DNA of 37,107 nucleotides from SIG480 sp045586595 (GCA_045586595.1 JAZNAQ010000046.1:1-37107), one strand, 5' to 3'. Numbered from the stretch's first letter, positions 23,150 through 32,430 are shown. Numbers and translations: made by a program. The notes: generated from the sequence alone by a model not told the origin.

Positions 23150-25579
23150 CTACTGTCGGATACCGCAAAGCTTACCCTTGGGACGGGTGTCTTCAACCAC
23201 TGCAGTATATGCCGTTTTTGATTCTTCTTTTTTATTCTTGCAAACGTCTGACAAATCAAGCGCACACTTAATTACATCATCGGCATGCGATACTGTACAG
23301 AACGAGAGAGCCTCTCGTACTGTCTTATCTATATCCTCAAGGTCTTTAATGTTTTCTTCAGGTATTATTACCGTCTTTATTCCATGGCGATATGCAGCCA
23401 TTGTCTTTTCTTTAAGACCGCCTATCGGAAGAACTCTTCCACGGATTGAAATTTCACCTGTCATTGCAACATCGTTCCTTGCCGGAACACCGGTAAGCGC
23501 GGAAACCAAAGCAGTGGCAATCGTTATGCCTGCAGACGGGCCGTCTTTAGGTATGGCACCTTCTGGAAAATGAATGTGAATATCTCGGGTCTTATAAAAG
23601 TCCGGAGAGATGTTATACTCCCCAACGCGGCTTCTTACATAAGTGAGTGCCGCCTTTGCAGACTCATTCATGACTGTGCCGAGGTTTCCTGTAATCTCAA
23701 GTTTGCCGGTTCCCTCAACAACATTTACCTCTACCTCAAGGATTTCACCCCCGACAGAAGTCCAGGCAAGACCATTGACAACGCCTGCCTCTTTGCCGTC
23801 AGAAAGCTTATCATCCTTAAATTTCTCAACACCGAGATAATTAGCAAGATTATCTGCGGTTATACGTATTTTAGATGCATCGTCGGACACAATCGCCTTT
23901 GCAACCTTACGCATAAGTGTGCCAATTTCGCGTTCTAATGTTCTTACGCCTGCCTCACGCGTATAGTCCGATATAATTTTATATATCGCATCATCTGAAA
24001 CCTTAAGCATTGCACCCGTTATTCCGTTTTTCTTCATCTGCTTCTTTATGAGATAATTCCTTGCGATATGGAACTTGTCCTCAACCGTATAGCTTGTAAG
24101 CTCTATAACCTCCATACGGTCAAGTAGCGGAAGCGGAATTGTGGATGTTGTATTTGCCGTGGTTATGAACAATACATCTGACAAATCAAACGGTATTTCA
24201 AGGTAATGGTCGCGGAAAGCAACATTTTGCTCAGAGTCAAGAACCTCCAGCATTGCAGCAGAAGGGTCTCCTCTGAAATCGCTTGACATTTTATCAATCT
24301 CATCAAGCAAAATAAGGGCATTTTTTGAGCCTGCTGTTTTCACTGCATTCATTATACGCCCCGGCATCGCGCCTATATACGTTTTCCTGTGGCCACGAAT
24401 ATCTGCCTCGTCACGAACACCGCCGAGAGACAGCCTTGCAAACCTTCTACCCATAGCCTGGGCTATACTTTTACCGATAGAAGTCTTGCCAACTCCCGGA
24501 GGGCCGACAAGACATATAATCTGTCCGTTGCTCTCAGGTGCAAGCTGCTTTACTGCAAGAAACTCCAGCATGCGCTCTTTGACCTTTTCCATACCGTAAT
24601 GGTCGCGGTCAAGCACCCTCTGCGCACTGTCGAGATTCAATTTATCCTTTGTCGCCTTATTCCACGGGAGCTCAAGAACTGTGTCAAGATAAGTCCTGAT
24701 TACAGTGCTCTCAGGAGAGTTATACTGCATCTTACGAAGTCTTGCAGCTTCTTTTATCAGCTTTTCACTCACTTCATCAGGAAGTGTTACGGCGTTAATT
24801 CTTTTCAGGTATGCCTCATATTCGTTCTCTGTATCATCATCGTCGCCGAGCTCCTGATGTATGGCCTTCATCTGCTCACGCAAGAAGTAGTCGCGCTGAT
24901 TTTTATCCATCTGCTCCTGGACTTTACCTGCAATATTGCTCTCTACCTTAAAAATTTCAAGCTCACGCGAGAGAAGCTTGCTTACAAGTGAAAGGCGCTT
25001 ATAGGGATGAAGCTCCTCAAGGACCTGTTGCTTATTTGTAAACTTTGAAGGTATGCTCTGTGCAATAAGGTCTGCCAGGTCACCCATTGTATCTGCAGAA
25101 ATGACGTTTATCATAACATCATTCGAAAGCTTGGGCGCAAATTCTATATATTCTGAAAACAGCTCCTGAGTTGAGCGCATCAACGCTTCACACTTTACGC
25201 TGTTTTCACGCGCTTTAGGCTCAACAAGCTCTTCAACCTCTGCTTCAATAAACGGCTCAAGGTGTGTAATATTTACTATTTTTGCGCGGTATATACCCTC
25301 AACGAGCACTCTGACGTTATTGGCAGGAAACTTAAGCACCTGCTTAACTTTTGCCACCGTTCCTATTTCATATATATCTTCCGCCGCAGGGTTATCTGTT
25401 CGTATCTCTTTCTGAGCAACGAGAAAAATATTCTGATTCTTCGCCATTGCGTCATCAAGAGATTTCATTGATTTATCTCGCCCAATATCAAAATTGAGCA
25501 TCATATGCGGAAATGCCGTAAGCCCACGAAGCGGAAGAACAGGCATTATGCTTCTTCTCGTTGTAATCTCAGGCATCAT
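23150..25579 (-). CDS. lon: ATP-dependent protease Lon (LonA type)
   Basis: An 809-residue protease of the LonA group with an N-terminal substrate-binding domain (MPVLPLRGLTAFPHMMLNFD), the AAA+ module with Walker A GPPGVGKTS and Walker B ALILLDEIDK, and a C-terminal peptidase domain with the Ser-Lys dyad S682 (KDGPSAGITI) and K725 (GGLKEKTMAA). It degrades damaged and regulatory proteins in the cytosol. The first ATG follows AAAGGAG by 6 bases. It is 11 bp downstream of clpX. The last ~30 residues after the peptidase domain are a short, lysine/glutamate-rich extension. Confidence 0.98.
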   Translation of the reverse strand: MMPEITTRRSIMPVLPLRGLTAFPHMMLNFDIGRDKSMKSLDDAMAKNQNIFLVAQKEIRTDNPAAEDIYEIGTVAKVKQVLKFPANNVRVLVEGIYRAKIVNITHLEPFIEAEVEELVEPKARENSVKCEALMRSTQELFSEYIEFAPKLSNDVMINVISADTMGDLADLIAQSIPSKFTNKQQVLEELHPYKRLSLVSKLLSRELEIFKVESNIAGKVQEQMDKNQRDYFLREQMKAIHQELGDDDDTENEYEAYLKRINAVTLPDEVSEKLIKEAARLRKMQYNSPESTVIRTYLDTVLELPWNKATKDKLNLDSAQRVLDRDHYGMEKVKERMLEFLAVKQLAPESNGQIICLVGPPGVGKTSIGKSIAQAMGRRFARLSLGGVRDEADIRGHRKTYIGAMPGRIMNAVKTAGSKNALILLDEIDKMSSDFRGDPSAAMLEVLDSEQNVAFRDHYLEIPFDLSDVLFITTANTTSTIPLPLLDRMEVIELTSYTVEDKFHIARNYLIKKQMKKNGITGAMLKVSDDAIYKIISDYTREAGVRTLEREIGTLMRKVAKAIVSDDASKIRITADNLANYLGVEKFKDDKLSDGKEAGVVNGLAWTSVGGEILEVEVNVVEGTGKLEITGNLGTVMNESAKAALTYVRSRVGEYNISPDFYKTRDIHIHFPEGAIPKDGPSAGITIATALVSALTGVPARNDVAMTGEISIRGRVLPIGGLKEKTMAAYRHGIKTVIIPEENIKDLEDIDKTVREALSFCTVSHADDVIKCALDLSDVCKNKKEESKTAYTAVVEDTRPKGKLCGIRQ

Positions 25580-25590
25580 TTGTTTCTCCT

Positions 25591-26841
25591 TTACTGTGCA
25601 AGTTTTTGCTCGCGTCTCAAAATCTTCGGTGCGCTCTTTTTACGCACAGACTCTTCTGTAACAGTTACGCTTACTATATCCGGTTCAGATGGAACGTCAT
25701 ACATGATCTTCTGCATCACGCCCTCAACTACAGCCCGAAGACCACGGGCACCGATTTCTCGCTCAATGGCGAGCTCTGCTATTGCTTCAAGCGCGCTCTG
25801 CTCAAACTCAAGCTTTACACCGTCCATGTCAAGCAGTCTGATATACTGCTTTGTGAGTGCGTTTTTAGGTTTTGTCAAAATATTTATCATCGCTTCTTTG
25901 TCAAGCGGCGCGAGAGGTGCAATTACAGGCAGTCTTCCTACAAGCTCGGGAATTATGCCAAACTTCAGCAGATCATGCGGCTGAATATCGGCAAGAAGCT
26001 CTGCTTTATCCTCTTTTGTCTTTGATACAACTTCTGAGCCAAAACCTATTCCTTTTTGTGTTTTGCGTTTTGAGATAACCTTTTCAATCCCGTCAAACGC
26101 CCCGCCACAAATAAACAGGATGTTGCTTGTATCAATCTGTATAAACTCCTGATGCGGGTGCTTTCGCCCTCCCTGCGGAGGAACGTTTGCAACCGTACCT
26201 TCAAGAATTTTCAGAATTGCCTGCTGAACACCCTCACCCGAAACATCGCGTGTAATTGAGGTGTTCTCGCTTTTTCTTGCAATTTTATCAATCTCATCTA
26301 TAAAGATTATTCCTCGCTGTGCCGCTTCAATGTCGTAATCCGCAGCCTGAATAAGGCGAAGAAGAATATTCTCTACGTCCTCACCTACATATCCCGCTTC
26401 GGTGAGCGTGGTTGCGTCTGCAATGGCAAACGGAACATTGAGCATTTTTGCAAGCGTTTGTGCAAAAAGCGTTTTACCGGAGCCGGTAGGTCCTATCATC
26501 AAAATATTACTCTTTTGAAGCTCAACATCGTTAGGCTCATCGTTGAGAATTCTCTTATAATGGTTATAAACAGCGACACTGAGCGCAAGCTTTGCACCCT
26601 CCTGCCCAACGATATACTCATTGAGTTTCTCGTGTATTTCACGGGGTTTCAGCACTGTTAAGGTCTTCGACTTTTCACCAACAAACTGCTGTTCTGCTGC
26701 ATTTACAGAGTCAAGGTATTCCTTGCAGGCATCAACACAGTTTTCGCAAATATATCCGTTAAGCCCTGCAAGTACCTGTGTGCCGGGCTTTATTTCTTCG
26801 CCACAAAACGAGCATACGATTTCTTTCTTATTCTCAGACAT
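25591..26841 (-). CDS. clpX: ATP-dependent Clp protease ATP-binding subunit ClpX
   Basis: A 416-residue AAA+ unfoldase that feeds ClpP. The N-terminal zinc-binding domain has C10, C13, C32 and C35. The Walker A is GPTGSGKT (117-124), Walker B is GIIFIDEIDK, and the pore region includes GYVGEDVENIL. The RKH loop (GGRKHPHQ) and GFGSEV, in the usual place of the ClpP-binding IGF-type loop (GIGFGSEV), are visible. It starts 38 bp after clpP ends and is followed by lon. Confidence 0.98.
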   Translation of the reverse strand: MSENKKEIVCSFCGEEIKPGTQVLAGLNGYICENCVDACKEYLDSVNAAEQQFVGEKSKTLTVLKPREIHEKLNEYIVGQEGAKLALSVAVYNHYKRILNDEPNDVELQKSNILMIGPTGSGKTLFAQTLAKMLNVPFAIADATTLTEAGYVGEDVENILLRLIQAADYDIEAAQRGIIFIDEIDKIARKSENTSITRDVSGEGVQQAILKILEGTVANVPPQGGRKHPHQEFIQIDTSNILFICGGAFDGIEKVISKRKTQKGIGFGSEVVSKTKEDKAELLADIQPHDLLKFGIIPELVGRLPVIAPLAPLDKEAMINILTKPKNALTKQYIRLLDMDGVKLEFEQSALEAIAELAIEREIGARGLRAVVEGVMQKIMYDVPSEPDIVSVTVTEESVRKKSAPKILRREQKLAQ

Positions 26842-26879
26842 ATACTACTCCGTTTCTAAGACAGATATATGCTAAACAA

Positions 26880-27464
26880 TTACTGTCTCTTTGTAATTAC
26901 TCGGTCAATAAGGCCGTACTTCATAGCTTCCTCTGCAGTCATGAAATTATCTCGCTCGGTATCTTGCTCAATAACCTCAAGCGGCTTACCCGTTACATTT
27001 GAGAGAATTGAGTTTAAGTGTGATTTAATTCTTATAATCCGATCTGCATGAATCTTAATATCTGTCGCCTGACCCTGCATACCCGAAAGCGGCTGATGAA
27101 TCATAATTTCTGAGTTCGGAAGCGCAAGTCGCTTGCCCGGAGCGCCCGACGCAAGAAGAAATGCACCCATAGACGCAGCCATACCGACACATATTGTTGA
27201 AACATCACATTTAATGTACTGCATTGTGTCATATATAGCCATACCTGCAGTAATCGAGCCACCCGGAGAGTTTATATAAAAATCAATATCCTTATCCGGG
27301 TCTTGAGACTCAAGATATAAAAGCTGTGCAACAATTAAAGACGCGGTAGTATCGTTTACCTCCTCTGACAGAATTATAATTCTATCATTGAGAAGTCGCG
27401 AGAAAATGTCATAAGAACGCTCGCCGCGGTTTGTTTGTTCAACTACTACTGGGACTAAACTCAT
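26880..27464 (-). CDS. clpP: ATP-dependent Clp protease proteolytic subunit ClpP
   Basis: A 194-residue serine peptidase forming the barrel that ClpX or other Clp ATPases cap. The triad is S98 (GMAASMGAF), H123 (MIHQPLSG) and D172 (DTERDNFM), in normal register with the E. coli enzyme. SLVPVVVEQTNRGERSYDI is the usual N-terminus, so the ATG at 27464 is used; a longer frame starts 7 codons earlier across the AGGAG Shine-Dalgarno. It lies about 100 bp downstream of tig, with a hairpin in the gap. Confidence 0.98.
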   Translation of the reverse strand: MSLVPVVVEQTNRGERSYDIFSRLLNDRIIILSEEVNDTTASLIVAQLLYLESQDPDKDIDFYINSPGGSITAGMAIYDTMQYIKCDVSTICVGMAASMGAFLLASGAPGKRLALPNSEIMIHQPLSGMQGQATDIKIHADRIIRIKSHLNSILSNVTGKPLEVIEQDTERDNFMTAEEAMKYGLIDRVITKRQ

Positions 27465-27494
27465 TAGGGTCACTCTCCTGTTCACTTTTTTAAA

Positions 27495-27529
27495 GATAGG
27501 CGCGAGGAAATAAACTCCTCCCGCCTATC
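27495..27529 (-). other. Strong stem-loop between tig and clpP
   Basis: On the minus strand GATAGGCG pairs with CGCCTATC (27529-27522 with 27502-27495), extended after a G-G mismatch by GAGGA/TCCTC. TTTAAAAAAG follows, so it is not a classical terminator. It could be a partial terminator, an RNA-processing site or a 3' end stabiliser for tig. Confidence 0.5.
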
Positions 27530-27561
27530 CTACGTTTAGATTATGCTCAGTTTTTGGTAAA

Positions 27562-29043
27562 TTATTCTTCTGACTCTGCTTTCTTTGCAGTTGTCTTCTT
27601 AGCTGCAGGCTTCTTTGCCGCTGTCGACTTAGAAGCTGTTGACTTTGTTGTCTTCGGCTTATCGTCAGTTGTCTTCATTGTAGTTGACTTCTTCGCTGCA
27701 GGCTTCTTCTCAGCAGCTGCGTCGTCAGCCTTTTCGGTTGTCTTCTTAGCTGTGCTCTTTTTGGCGGGTGCCTTTGCAACAGCGTTATCACGAATAAATG
27801 CAAGAGCCTTTATTGTATAAAGGTCGCTTTTCATAGCTTCTGCCGGGATAAATCCGCGAATACGATCTTCTTCCATGCCATACTGCTCAGCAAGCTTCTT
27901 ATACTCTGCTTCAACGTCTTCGTCTGTCGGCTCAATGCCTTCTGCCTTAGCTACAGCTTCAAGTGCAAGCCTTGACTTTACCTGCTCCTCTGCCTGCTCA
28001 CGGAAGTTTTTGCGGAAATCATCCATATTTGACTGAATCATCTCAAGGTACTGCTCAAGAGCAATGCCCTGCATCTGTAAACGCTGACCGAAATCATTGC
28101 ATATCTGGTCGAGCTGATTTTCTACCATAACCTCAGGGATTTCAACCTTCATGCCCTTAACGACTTCTTTGAGAACAGCATCATCAAAAGTGTCATTTGC
28201 AACCTTTTCGCGGCTTTCGCGAATTTTCTTTTCTATGCTCTTCTTAAGCTCATCAAGTGTTTCAAACTCAGAAACATCTTTTGCAAACTCATCATCAAGA
28301 GCAGGAAGCTCAGTTTCCTTAACCTCATGTACCTTTACCTTGAATACTGCAGCCTTTCCTGAAAGGTCAGCAGCGTGGTACTCCTCAGGGAACGTTACGT
28401 TAACATCAGTTTCTTCGCCTGCGCTCTTGCCGACAAGCTGCTCCTCAAAGCCGGGGATAAACTGGTTAGAACCAAGCTTAAGATTGTGATTCTCACCCTT
28501 GCCGCCCTCAAAAGCAACACCGTCAACAAAACCCTCAAAGTCGATAACAACTGTATCGCCGTCTTTTGCAGCACGCTCAACCGTAACAAGGCGTGAATTT
28601 CTCTCAAGCATAAGCTTAAGCTCTGCGTCAACATCCTTCTTTGTAACTGAAACAGCGGGCTTTGCAGCTTCAACACCCTTATATTTGCCAAGCTTAACCT
28701 CAGGCTTTACCGATACGGTAGCCTTGACTGTAAAGCCGTCTTCGTTTATATCTACAAGCTCTACCTCAGGATAGTCAATCGGCTCATATCCACTCTCCTT
28801 AACTGCTGCTTCAAACGCATCAGGATATGCGATATTGATAGCATCTTCAGTGAATACACCTGCGCCGTACATACGCTCAATCATAGCTCTCGGAGCTTTA
28901 CCTTTACGGAAGCCAGGAACTGTAATCTTTGCTCTGTTCTTGAGATATGCCTTCTGCATTGCATCTTCAAACTCAGGCTTTTCAACCTGTATTTCGAGAC
29001 ATACTTTTCCGTTCTCGAGTTTTTCTGCTGATTTCAACTTCAT
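27562..29043 (-). CDS. tig: Trigger factor with a Lys/Ala/Thr-rich C-terminal tail
   Basis: A 493-residue ribosome-bound chaperone and peptidyl-prolyl isomerase. The N-terminal ribosome-binding domain (VPGFRKGKAPRAMIERMYG) and the FKBP-type domain (GDTVVIDFEGFVDGVAFEGG) are normal, followed by the helical C-terminal arms up to about residue 420. The last ~71 residues are unusual: 21 Lys, 17 Ala and 13 Thr with repeated KPAAKK, KKTTAKK and STAKK units, similar in composition to histone H1 tails. Most trigger factors end near 430 residues. The tail is in frame and ends with AESEE. tig precedes clpP-clpX-lon, as usual in Clostridia. Confidence 0.96.
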   Translation of the reverse strand: MKLKSAEKLENGKVCLEIQVEKPEFEDAMQKAYLKNRAKITVPGFRKGKAPRAMIERMYGAGVFTEDAINIAYPDAFEAAVKESGYEPIDYPEVELVDINEDGFTVKATVSVKPEVKLGKYKGVEAAKPAVSVTKKDVDAELKLMLERNSRLVTVERAAKDGDTVVIDFEGFVDGVAFEGGKGENHNLKLGSNQFIPGFEEQLVGKSAGEETDVNVTFPEEYHAADLSGKAAVFKVKVHEVKETELPALDDEFAKDVSEFETLDELKKSIEKKIRESREKVANDTFDDAVLKEVVKGMKVEIPEVMVENQLDQICNDFGQRLQMQGIALEQYLEMIQSNMDDFRKNFREQAEEQVKSRLALEAVAKAEGIEPTDEDVEAEYKKLAEQYGMEEDRIRGFIPAEAMKSDLYTIKALAFIRDNAVAKAPAKKSTAKKTTEKADDAAAEKKPAAKKSTTMKTTDDKPKTTKSTASKSTAAKKPAAKKTTAKKAESEE

Positions 29044-29080
29044 TTGAGACCATTCCTTTCGAATCGGTTATAACCACATT

Positions 29081-29109
29081 ATTGTAACAGATTTTTACCG
29101 ATTTTTCCA
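29081..29109 (-). promoter_or_regulatory. Promoter of tig
   Basis: On the minus strand TGGAAA (29109-29104, 4 of 6 match), 17 bases, TACAAT (29086-29081) with TGT before the -10 box. Start near 29075, about 30 bases before the tig ATG. No heat-shock CtsR or CIRCE motif was seen. Confidence 0.55.
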
Positions 29110-29131
29110 CATATTTTTTAAAAAATTTTAT

Positions 29132-29155
29132 TTATTTCGTTATTTTGTTATTTTG
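29132..29155. repeat. Short tandem repeat, 8 bp x 3
   Basis: TTATTTCG, TTATTTTG and TTATTTTG in a row within the AT-rich gap between tig and the metallophosphoesterase gene. Too short to say more than that it is a local microsatellite. Confidence 0.6.
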
Positions 29156-29195
29156 TTGTACTTTCAAATCGTGTTTTGCTGTTTTTTTGGTGTTT

Positions 29196-29885
29196 TTACC
29201 CTATAAAAATCGGTTTGAACGAGAGATAATCCGCAGAAATAAGGATATAATCAACATTTTTATGTACTCCGTGAAACGCGCTCTTATGCCCGAAGCCGTG
29301 GAGGTGACCGTAAAAGCACTTTTCTACCCCAAACTCGCTGAGCATATCCGTAATCTCCTCACACTCATACCCGTTGCAAAGAGGCGGATAGTGAAGAAAG
29401 GAAATCATCTGCTTTGCTCCGAGCTTTACACCTTCCTCAAGAGAACGGCGCAGCCTTCCGATTTCGCGCTCATATACTTTTCTGCCCTGTCCCTTATCCT
29501 CCTCATAAAACCAACCTCGTGTACCGCATATGGCGGTATCTCCGATTTTAAAAGCATTATTATGAAGAATATCTATCGTGGTTATCCCGTTCTCTGTAAA
29601 AAAACGTTTTGTCTTTGTTGCTGTCTCCCACCAGTAATCATGGTTACCTTTTGAGATAATCTTTTTTCCGGGAAGCGCGTCGATGAATTTAAAATCGAGA
29701 AGTGATTCTTGGAGCGACATGCCCCAAGATATATCACCCGGGATAATTGTAACATCTTCATCTGTCACGACTTCAAAGCCACGAAGTATGCGATTTTCAT
29801 AATCCTCCCAAAGTGGGCCGAACACATCCATCGGTTTATTCACCGATTTAGAAAGATGCAAATCTGAAATTGCATAAATTGCCAT
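29196..29885 (-). CDS. Metallophosphoesterase (calcineurin-like)
   Basis: A 229-residue protein with all the calcineurin-like signature blocks: SDLHLS (D8, H10), PGDIS (D51), KGNHDYWW (N81, H82), FLHYPP (H165) and GHLHGFGH (H194, H196). These bind a two-metal centre that hydrolyses phosphomono- or diesters. The substrate is unknown. Its ATG is directly next to the thrC stop (no gap), so it should be translated from the thrC message. Downstream is AT-rich sequence with no clear terminator. Confidence 0.9.
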   Translation of the reverse strand: MAIYAISDLHLSKSVNKPMDVFGPLWEDYENRILRGFEVVTDEDVTIIPGDISWGMSLQESLLDFKFIDALPGKKIISKGNHDYWWETATKTKRFFTENGITTIDILHNNAFKIGDTAICGTRGWFYEEDKGQGRKVYEREIGRLRRSLEEGVKLGAKQMISFLHYPPLCNGYECEEITDMLSEFGVEKCFYGHLHGFGHKSAFHGVHKNVDYILISADYLSFKPIFIG

Positions 29886-31382
29886 TTATACAGTACCTTC
29901 CGTAAATTTGATAACAATCTGCGGAAGTTCTTCTCTTGTCGCCGTGTTTAAGAATCTTTCTTCTTTTTCAAATATAGAAGAAAGCGGGAGCGGCACCTTC
30001 TGCCCTGTTGTCTTTGAAAGTATTTTAAGCAATTCTTCGCCACCCGAGGAAATATCTATCCCAAGTGCCGCCAAAACACTGTCGGCAAACTTAAACGGGC
30101 TCGCAGTCGATGCAAGAAGTGTCACCGCATCGTCACCTGTTTCGGCAACATATTTATTATATACATTAACACCTACCGCAGTATGAGTATCTATAAGATA
30201 GTTATGCTCACTGTACACATTAGAAATTGTCTTTAATGTTTCCTCATCATTACAGCATCCGCCGTAGAAGAGTGCTGAAATCTTTTCAAATATCTCGGCA
30301 CTTACTGTATATGCTCCGTCGCTCTGGAGTTTAGCCATATATTTCTTAACTGTCTTATCGTCATTACCCGAAAGATTGAAAATGAGGCGCTCAAGGTTAC
30401 TTGAGATAAGAATATCCATCGCCGGCGATGTTGTAACGTGAAATTCGCGACGCTTATCGTATTTGCCGTCACGGAAGAAATCAGTAAGTACATTGTTTGA
30501 ATTAGATGCACAGATAAACTTCTTTATCGGAATGCCCATCTCTTTAGCATAAAATGCAGCGAGTATATTTCCGAAATTACCGGTCGGCACACAAACGTTT
30601 ATCTCATCATTTTCGTTTATTGCTCCGCTTTTAAGCAAGTCAAAATATCCGGAAACATAGTATGCAATCTGCGGAACCGCTCTACCCCAGTTAATAGAGT
30701 TTGCCGAGGAGAAAATACAACCGTTTTCAGATGCTTTTTCTCTTATTTCCTCATCAGAGAAAATTGACTTCATTGCGGACTGAACATCGTCAAAATTACC
30801 TACAACAGAAGAAACATATACATTATTACCGGACTGTGTTGTCATCTGGCGCTCCTGTATTTTGCTTACGCCGTCCTTCGGATAAAATACTGCTATCTTT
30901 GTGCCCTCAACATCAGCAAACCCTTCAAGAGCTGCTTTTCCTGTATCGCCCGAGGTTGCTACAAGAATACTTGCAACGCGTTTTTCTCCGGTTTTTTTAA
31001 GAGATGACGAAAGAAGATACGGCAACATCTGAAGAGCCATATCCTTAAACGCACAAGTTGGGCCATGCCATAATTCTAAAACGCCGAGCTTCCCATTAAG
31101 CATATGCACGGGAGCAACTGCCTCTGTGTCAAACTTTTCCGTGCTGTATGCTTTTTCTGAAAACTCGCGAAGCTCCTGCTCAGAAAAGTCAGAAAGAAAC
31201 TTACCAAGAACAAACGCAGCCCTCTCCTGATATGATGCGTTAAGCAGGAAGCTTTTGTCCTCATCGGTAAGCTTCGGGATGCTTTCGGGACAGAACAATC
31301 CGCCATCTCTGCTGAGTCCTTTTACGATAGCCTCGGCAGAAGAAACTTTTAATGATGTGTCTCGAGTGCTGAAATAATTCAT
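29886..31382 (-). CDS. thrC: Threonine synthase
   Basis: A 498-residue PLP enzyme converting O-phospho-L-homoserine to L-threonine. K113 in HGPTCAFKDMALQ should carry PLP; SILVATSGDTGKAALEGF is the phosphate-binding region. The size and N-terminus (MNYFSTRDTSLKVS) fit the longer thrC group found in E. coli and many Clostridia, not the ~350-residue Bacillus form. The ATG at 31382 follows GGAGG by 7 bases; a frame 14 codons longer only overlaps the yraN end. No hom or thrB is nearby. It seems to be inserted into the rnhB-yraN transcript. Confidence 0.95.
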   Translation of the reverse strand: MNYFSTRDTSLKVSSAEAIVKGLSRDGGLFCPESIPKLTDEDKSFLLNASYQERAAFVLGKFLSDFSEQELREFSEKAYSTEKFDTEAVAPVHMLNGKLGVLELWHGPTCAFKDMALQMLPYLLSSSLKKTGEKRVASILVATSGDTGKAALEGFADVEGTKIAVFYPKDGVSKIQERQMTTQSGNNVYVSSVVGNFDDVQSAMKSIFSDEEIREKASENGCIFSSANSINWGRAVPQIAYYVSGYFDLLKSGAINENDEINVCVPTGNFGNILAAFYAKEMGIPIKKFICASNSNNVLTDFFRDGKYDKRREFHVTTSPAMDILISSNLERLIFNLSGNDDKTVKKYMAKLQSDGAYTVSAEIFEKISALFYGGCCNDEETLKTISNVYSEHNYLIDTHTAVGVNVYNKYVAETGDDAVTLLASTASPFKFADSVLAALGIDISSGGEELLKILSKTTGQKVPLPLSSIFEKEERFLNTATREELPQIVIKFTEGTV

Positions 31383-31420
31383 AGATTTTCCTCCATGTAA
31401 CACAGTTTCAACTATGTTAG

Positions 31421-31792
31421 TCAAAATTCACTTCCACAAAATGCGTTTTCTATATGATTTAATGTGAAATTATCTGTCATACCATCAGGTGCATAAATCT
31501 CTATAACGTCAAATCTAACAACCTTTTCCGTAGGGTATCTTGATAGCCAGAACTTTGCCGTAGTTATAATCTTACGTTGTTTTTGCAGATTTACAAATTC
31601 GCTCGCTCTGCCGAAATCTGCATTTTTACGGAGCTTCACTTCAACAAATACAACAAACCTCTTATTTTCGGCAATAAGGTCTATCTCACCCGCTCTTGTT
31701 CTGAAGTTTGCACCAATTACTGTGTATTTGTTTTTTCTCAGATACTCCGCGGCTTTTGCCTCCCCCCACTTTCCAAGCAGAAGAGTATTCAT
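31421..31792 (-). CDS. YraN family protein (UPF0102), endonuclease-like fold
   Basis: A 123-residue UPF0102 protein with the restriction-endonuclease-like core: GKWGEAKAAEYL at the N-terminus, RAGEIDLIA with an acidic pair, and VFVEVKLRK (E-x-K). Function is not established. The ATG overlaps the rnhB stop by 4 bases, the usual rnhB-yraN pairing in bacteria, and thrC follows 38 bp later. Confidence 0.93.
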   Translation of the reverse strand: MNTLLLGKWGEAKAAEYLRKNKYTVIGANFRTRAGEIDLIAENKRFVVFVEVKLRKNADFGRASEFVNLQKQRKIITTAKFWLSRYPTEKVVRFDVIEIYAPDGMTDNFTLNHIENAFCGSEF

Positions 31793-32409
31793 TTAAGCAA
31801 AACACCGCCTCTGTATTTTTTAAAAAATGTTTTTCTGTGAACGTCTGAGATACCATATTCTTCAACACGCTCATAGTGAAGCTTTGTGGGGTAACCTTTA
31901 TGCTTTTCAAACATATACTCGGGATACTTTTTTGCAAGCTCCAGCATATATCTGTCTCTGCTTACCTTTGCAAGTATTGAAGCCGCGGCAATATTGGCCG
32001 ACAAGCTATCGCCCTTTACAATGCTTTTTATATGTATATCAGTCTCAAAAACCTTGTTTCCGTCAACTAAAACCAAATCCGGCACATAATCAAGCTTTGA
32101 AACGGCGCGTTTCATGGCGAGAAGCGATGCGTTAAGAATATTTATATCATCAATTTCTTGCTCAGAAGAAGATGCTATACCATACGCAAGTGCCGTCTCA
32201 CAAATAACATCAAAAAGCTTTTCGCGCTTTTTTTCACTTATTTTTTTAGAGTCGTTAAGGCCTTCTATCTCAACTCCGTCAGGTAAAATAACCGCAGCAG
32301 CAAACACAGGGCCTGCCAGCGGCCCCCTACCCGCCTCATCAACTCCGCATATGAGTTTATAACCCGATGCCTTATGCTCACGCTCATAAGCCCACAAATC
32401 GCGTTCCAT
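31789..32409 (-). CDS. rnhB: Ribonuclease HII
   Basis: A ~206-residue RNase HII that cuts RNA in RNA-DNA hybrids and at single ribonucleotides. D24 and E25 lie in the signature GVDEAGRGPLAGPV, with later acidic residues in LVDGNKVF and KGDSLSANIAAASILAKVSRD. The start is ambiguous: ATG 32409, or a GTG two codons earlier at 32415, both near GGAGAG. The gene sits 21 bp after rbgA, in the conserved rplS-lepB-rbgA-rnhB order. Confidence 0.96.
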   Translation of the reverse strand: MERDLWAYEREHKASGYKLICGVDEAGRGPLAGPVFAAAVILPDGVEIEGLNDSKKISEKKREKLFDVICETALAYGIASSSEQEIDDINILNASLLAMKRAVSKLDYVPDLVLVDGNKVFETDIHIKSIVKGDSLSANIAAASILAKVSRDRYMLELAKKYPEYMFEKHKGYPTKLHYERVEEYGISDVHRKTFFKKYRGGVLLK

Positions 32410-32430
32410 ATGCACACACTCTCCGTTTAA

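Noticed and set aside
24389..24991. 200-codon plus-strand open frame opposite lon
   Set aside because: It lies wholly within lon, lacks a credible ribosome binding site and its translation shows no recognisable domain. It is a shadow of the lon codon usage, as are the many other antisense frames.
31383..31420. Possible T-box or leader peptide before thrC
   Set aside because: The 38-base gap has room only for the ribosome binding site and shows no Thr-codon run or T-box sequence.
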